A DNA stretch of 64,000 nt. It comes from Pseudomonas sp. URIL14HWK12:I12 (GTDB taxonomy: Bacteria; Pseudomonadota; Gammaproteobacteria; Pseudomonadales; Pseudomonadaceae). Below the pieces are notes generated by a model, which worked only from the letters and a program-made list of their open reading frames with translations, made no database searches and was not told where the DNA came from. Each line of letters starts with the position of its first letter. Position 1 is the stretch's first letter. Shown here in pieces: positions 62,915-64,000 of the stretch. The stretch covers positions 310,001-374,000 of the forward strand of contig NZ_QEQL01000005.1 in NCBI RefSeq assembly GCF_003097135.1, in the 5' to 3' direction. The position numbers were made by a program, and so were the translations under genes.

Positions 62915-63682
62915 TCAGAGCCCCCGCCGCCGCTCGGCCCGCGCCACCCGCTCGGCTTCCTGCTGCGCTTCGAGCAGCACCTCCTGCACATACAAAATGT
63001 GCCGGCTCGAAACTTCGCGCGCCAGGTCCGCCTGCCCATTCATGATTGCCTCGTACAGCTCCCGATGCTGGCTGATCAACATGTCACGGGTTTCGCTGCG
63101 CTGGCGGTACATCCCGCCGATATTGGTGACCACATTACGCTTGAGCAGGTCGAACAGCCCACGAATGGTGTGTAACAGCACGGCGTTGTGGGTGGCCTCG
63201 GCGATGGCCAGGTGAAAGTTCGCGTCTGCGGCGCCCTCCTCCAAGCGGCTTACCTCGGCGTGCCGGCTGTAGCAATCGCTCAAGCGCTCGAAAGCGGCGG
63301 TCAGCCGCTCGCGATCACCCTCTGTAGCGCGCTGAGCGGCGTACCAGGCGCATGAGGCTTCGAGGGTGTGGCGAAATTCGATCAGGTCCTGCTGGGCATG
63401 GGCGCTGCTCTCCAACAGGGCCATCAACGGGTCGCTGAAGGTCGCGCCCAGGCTTTCGATCACAAAATGCCCACCGCCCTGGCGGCTGACGAGAATGCCC
63501 TTGGCCACCAGCTTCTGGATGGCCTCGCGCAGCGAGGGGCGCGACACGCCGAATTGCTCGGCCAGCGTGCGCTCAGCGGGCAGGCGCTCGCCGGCCTTGA
63601 GCGTGCCTTCCAACAACATGGCCTCCAGCCGCTCGACGATCCCGTCGGACAAACGCCGCTGGCGTACCTGATCAAAGCTCAT
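62915..63682 (-). CDS. lldR: FadR/GntR-family regulator, probable lactate regulator LldR
   Basis: 255 residues from ATG 63682. N-terminal GntR winged helix (about 8-75; LPAERTLAEQFGVSRPSLRE) and C-terminal FCD ligand domain (about 95-240) with metal-type His residues (E-F-R-H, N-F-H-L-A-I-A). Divergent from lldP and with a PdhR/LldR-type palindrome in between, so lactate control is the best inference. Related GlcC/PdhR regulators look similar. Confidence 0.9.
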   Translation of the reverse strand: MSFDQVRQRRLSDGIVERLEAMLLEGTLKAGERLPAERTLAEQFGVSRPSLREAIQKLVAKGILVSRQGGGHFVIESLGATFSDPLMALLESSAHAQQDLIEFRHTLEASCAWYAAQRATEGDRERLTAAFERLSDCYSRHAEVSRLEEGAADANFHLAIAEATHNAVLLHTIRGLFDLLKRNVVTNIGGMYRQRSETRDMLISQHRELYEAIMNGQADLAREVSSRHILYVQEVLLEAQQEAERVARAERRRGL

Positions 63683-63801
63683 TACCTGTTCTCCATCCCG
63701 CATCGGGCGGGCGCCACATTCTCGCCGATTCGAGCGCCCAGAGCATCAGCGACCTGAAGCGCTTCACTGTGAAGCCAATCGGAACCAGACCAAAGGGGTA
63801 A

Positions 63802-63866
63802 TTGACACACCAACCCTGGGGCCACTACGCTAGCCACCGAACGTTACAAATTGGTCTTACCAATTT
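63802..63866 (+). promoter_or_regulatory. lldP promoter and LldR-type operator
   Basis: TTGACA (63802-63807) with TACGCT (63826-63831) after 18 nt is a plausible promoter. Downstream lies the perfect palindrome AAATTGGTCTTACCAATTT (63848-63866), the TTGGT-N3-ACCAA operator of the LldR/PdhR group, placed where bound repressor would block transcription. Confidence 0.75.
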
Positions 63867-63904
63867 ACCGTAACTCGCCGAGCCGACCAAAAACAATAAG
63901 GTTC

Positions 63905-64000
63905 ATGACCATGCAGACCTGGCAACAACTCTACAGCCCCCTTGGCAGCCTGGGGCTTTCCGCCGTGGCCGCCGTACTCCCTATCGTGTTCTTTTTCGTC
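63905..64000 (+). CDS. lldP: L-lactate permease LldP (5' part only)
   Basis: The window ends 32 codons into this gene. The translation after ATG 63905, M-T-M-Q-T-W-Q-Q-L-Y-S-P-L-G-S, then a hydrophobic segment, is the distinctive start of Pseudomonas LldP, a multi-spanning lactate/glycolate permease. AAGG is at 63898-63901; ATG 63911 is an alternative start. Its lactate dehydrogenase partners are expected beyond the window. Confidence 0.88.
   Translation, partial: MTMQTWQQLYSPLGSLGLSAVAAVLPIVFFFV

Overview
This 64 kb window is a high-GC piece of gammaproteobacterial core chromosome. Gene content and order (ilvIHC, mrcB, dksA-gluQ-cbrXAB-crcZ-pcnB, panBC-pgi, pnp-rpsO-truB-rbfA-infB-nusA-rimP, secG-tpiA-glmM-folP-ftsH, carAB-dapB-dnaJK-grpE-recN-fur) point to Pseudomonas, most likely the P. 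putida group. That placement comes from remembered gene order and protein families, not from a search. I saw no insertion sequence, prophage, integron, CRISPR array or rRNA operon, and composition looks uniform.

Layout. 1-1.5 kb: end of an RND-type efflux operon (outer-membrane lipoprotein channel). 1.6-5.2 kb: branched-chain amino-acid operon ilvI-ilvH-ilvC on the minus strand with a long leader. 5.3-9.1 kb: a DUF4124 protein, YqcC, a TPR lipoprotein and the class A penicillin-binding protein MrcB. 9.2-12.4 kb: small accessory-type genes (two-domain kinase, pentapeptide protein, TfoX_C protein, cyclic-nucleotide-binding-fold protein). 12.42-12.56 kb: an iron-responsive PrrF small RNA with promoter, Fur box and terminator. 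12.6-16 kb: sfsA, an aminotransferase, dksA, gluQ. 16.1-21.3 kb: the carbon catabolite control locus cbrX-cbrA-cbrB-crcZ, including a sigma-54 promoter and CbrB-type dyads. 21.4-32.1 kb: pcnB-folK, panB-panC, pgi and four less characterised envelope or secreted proteins. 32.4-47.7 kb: a nearly unbroken minus-strand run of RNA and protein synthesis genes with two tRNAs (initiator Met, Leu-GAG), then secG, tpiA, glmM, folP, ftsH and rlmE. 47.8-54.5 kb: yhbY, a DUF4149 protein, greA, carB, carA, dapB. 54.5-60.3 kb: dnaJ, dnaK, grpE with two clear heat-shock promoters, and recN with a LexA-like box. 60.4-64 kb: fur/bamE, rnfH-ratA/smpB, and the lactate regulator lldR divergent from lldP, which runs off the window.

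How it works together. The window is rich in global regulators whose outputs are small RNAs. Fur (gene at 60.4-60.8 kb) should repress prrF at 12.4 kb, so the iron regulator and one of its main RNA effectors lie 48 kb apart. CbrA/CbrB with RpoN should switch on crcZ immediately downstream, and its A-rich motifs titrate Hfq/Crc to relieve catabolite repression. No wholly new multi-gene system is evident. The items most worth a second look are the paired TGCAA-N-TTGCA dyads upstream of the BON-domain gene, the exact 30-nt phasing of the CrcZ motifs, the missing phosphate-cassette glutamate in the cyclic-nucleotide-fold protein, the absence of panD from the pan cluster, and the hairpins in the carA and pnp leaders.
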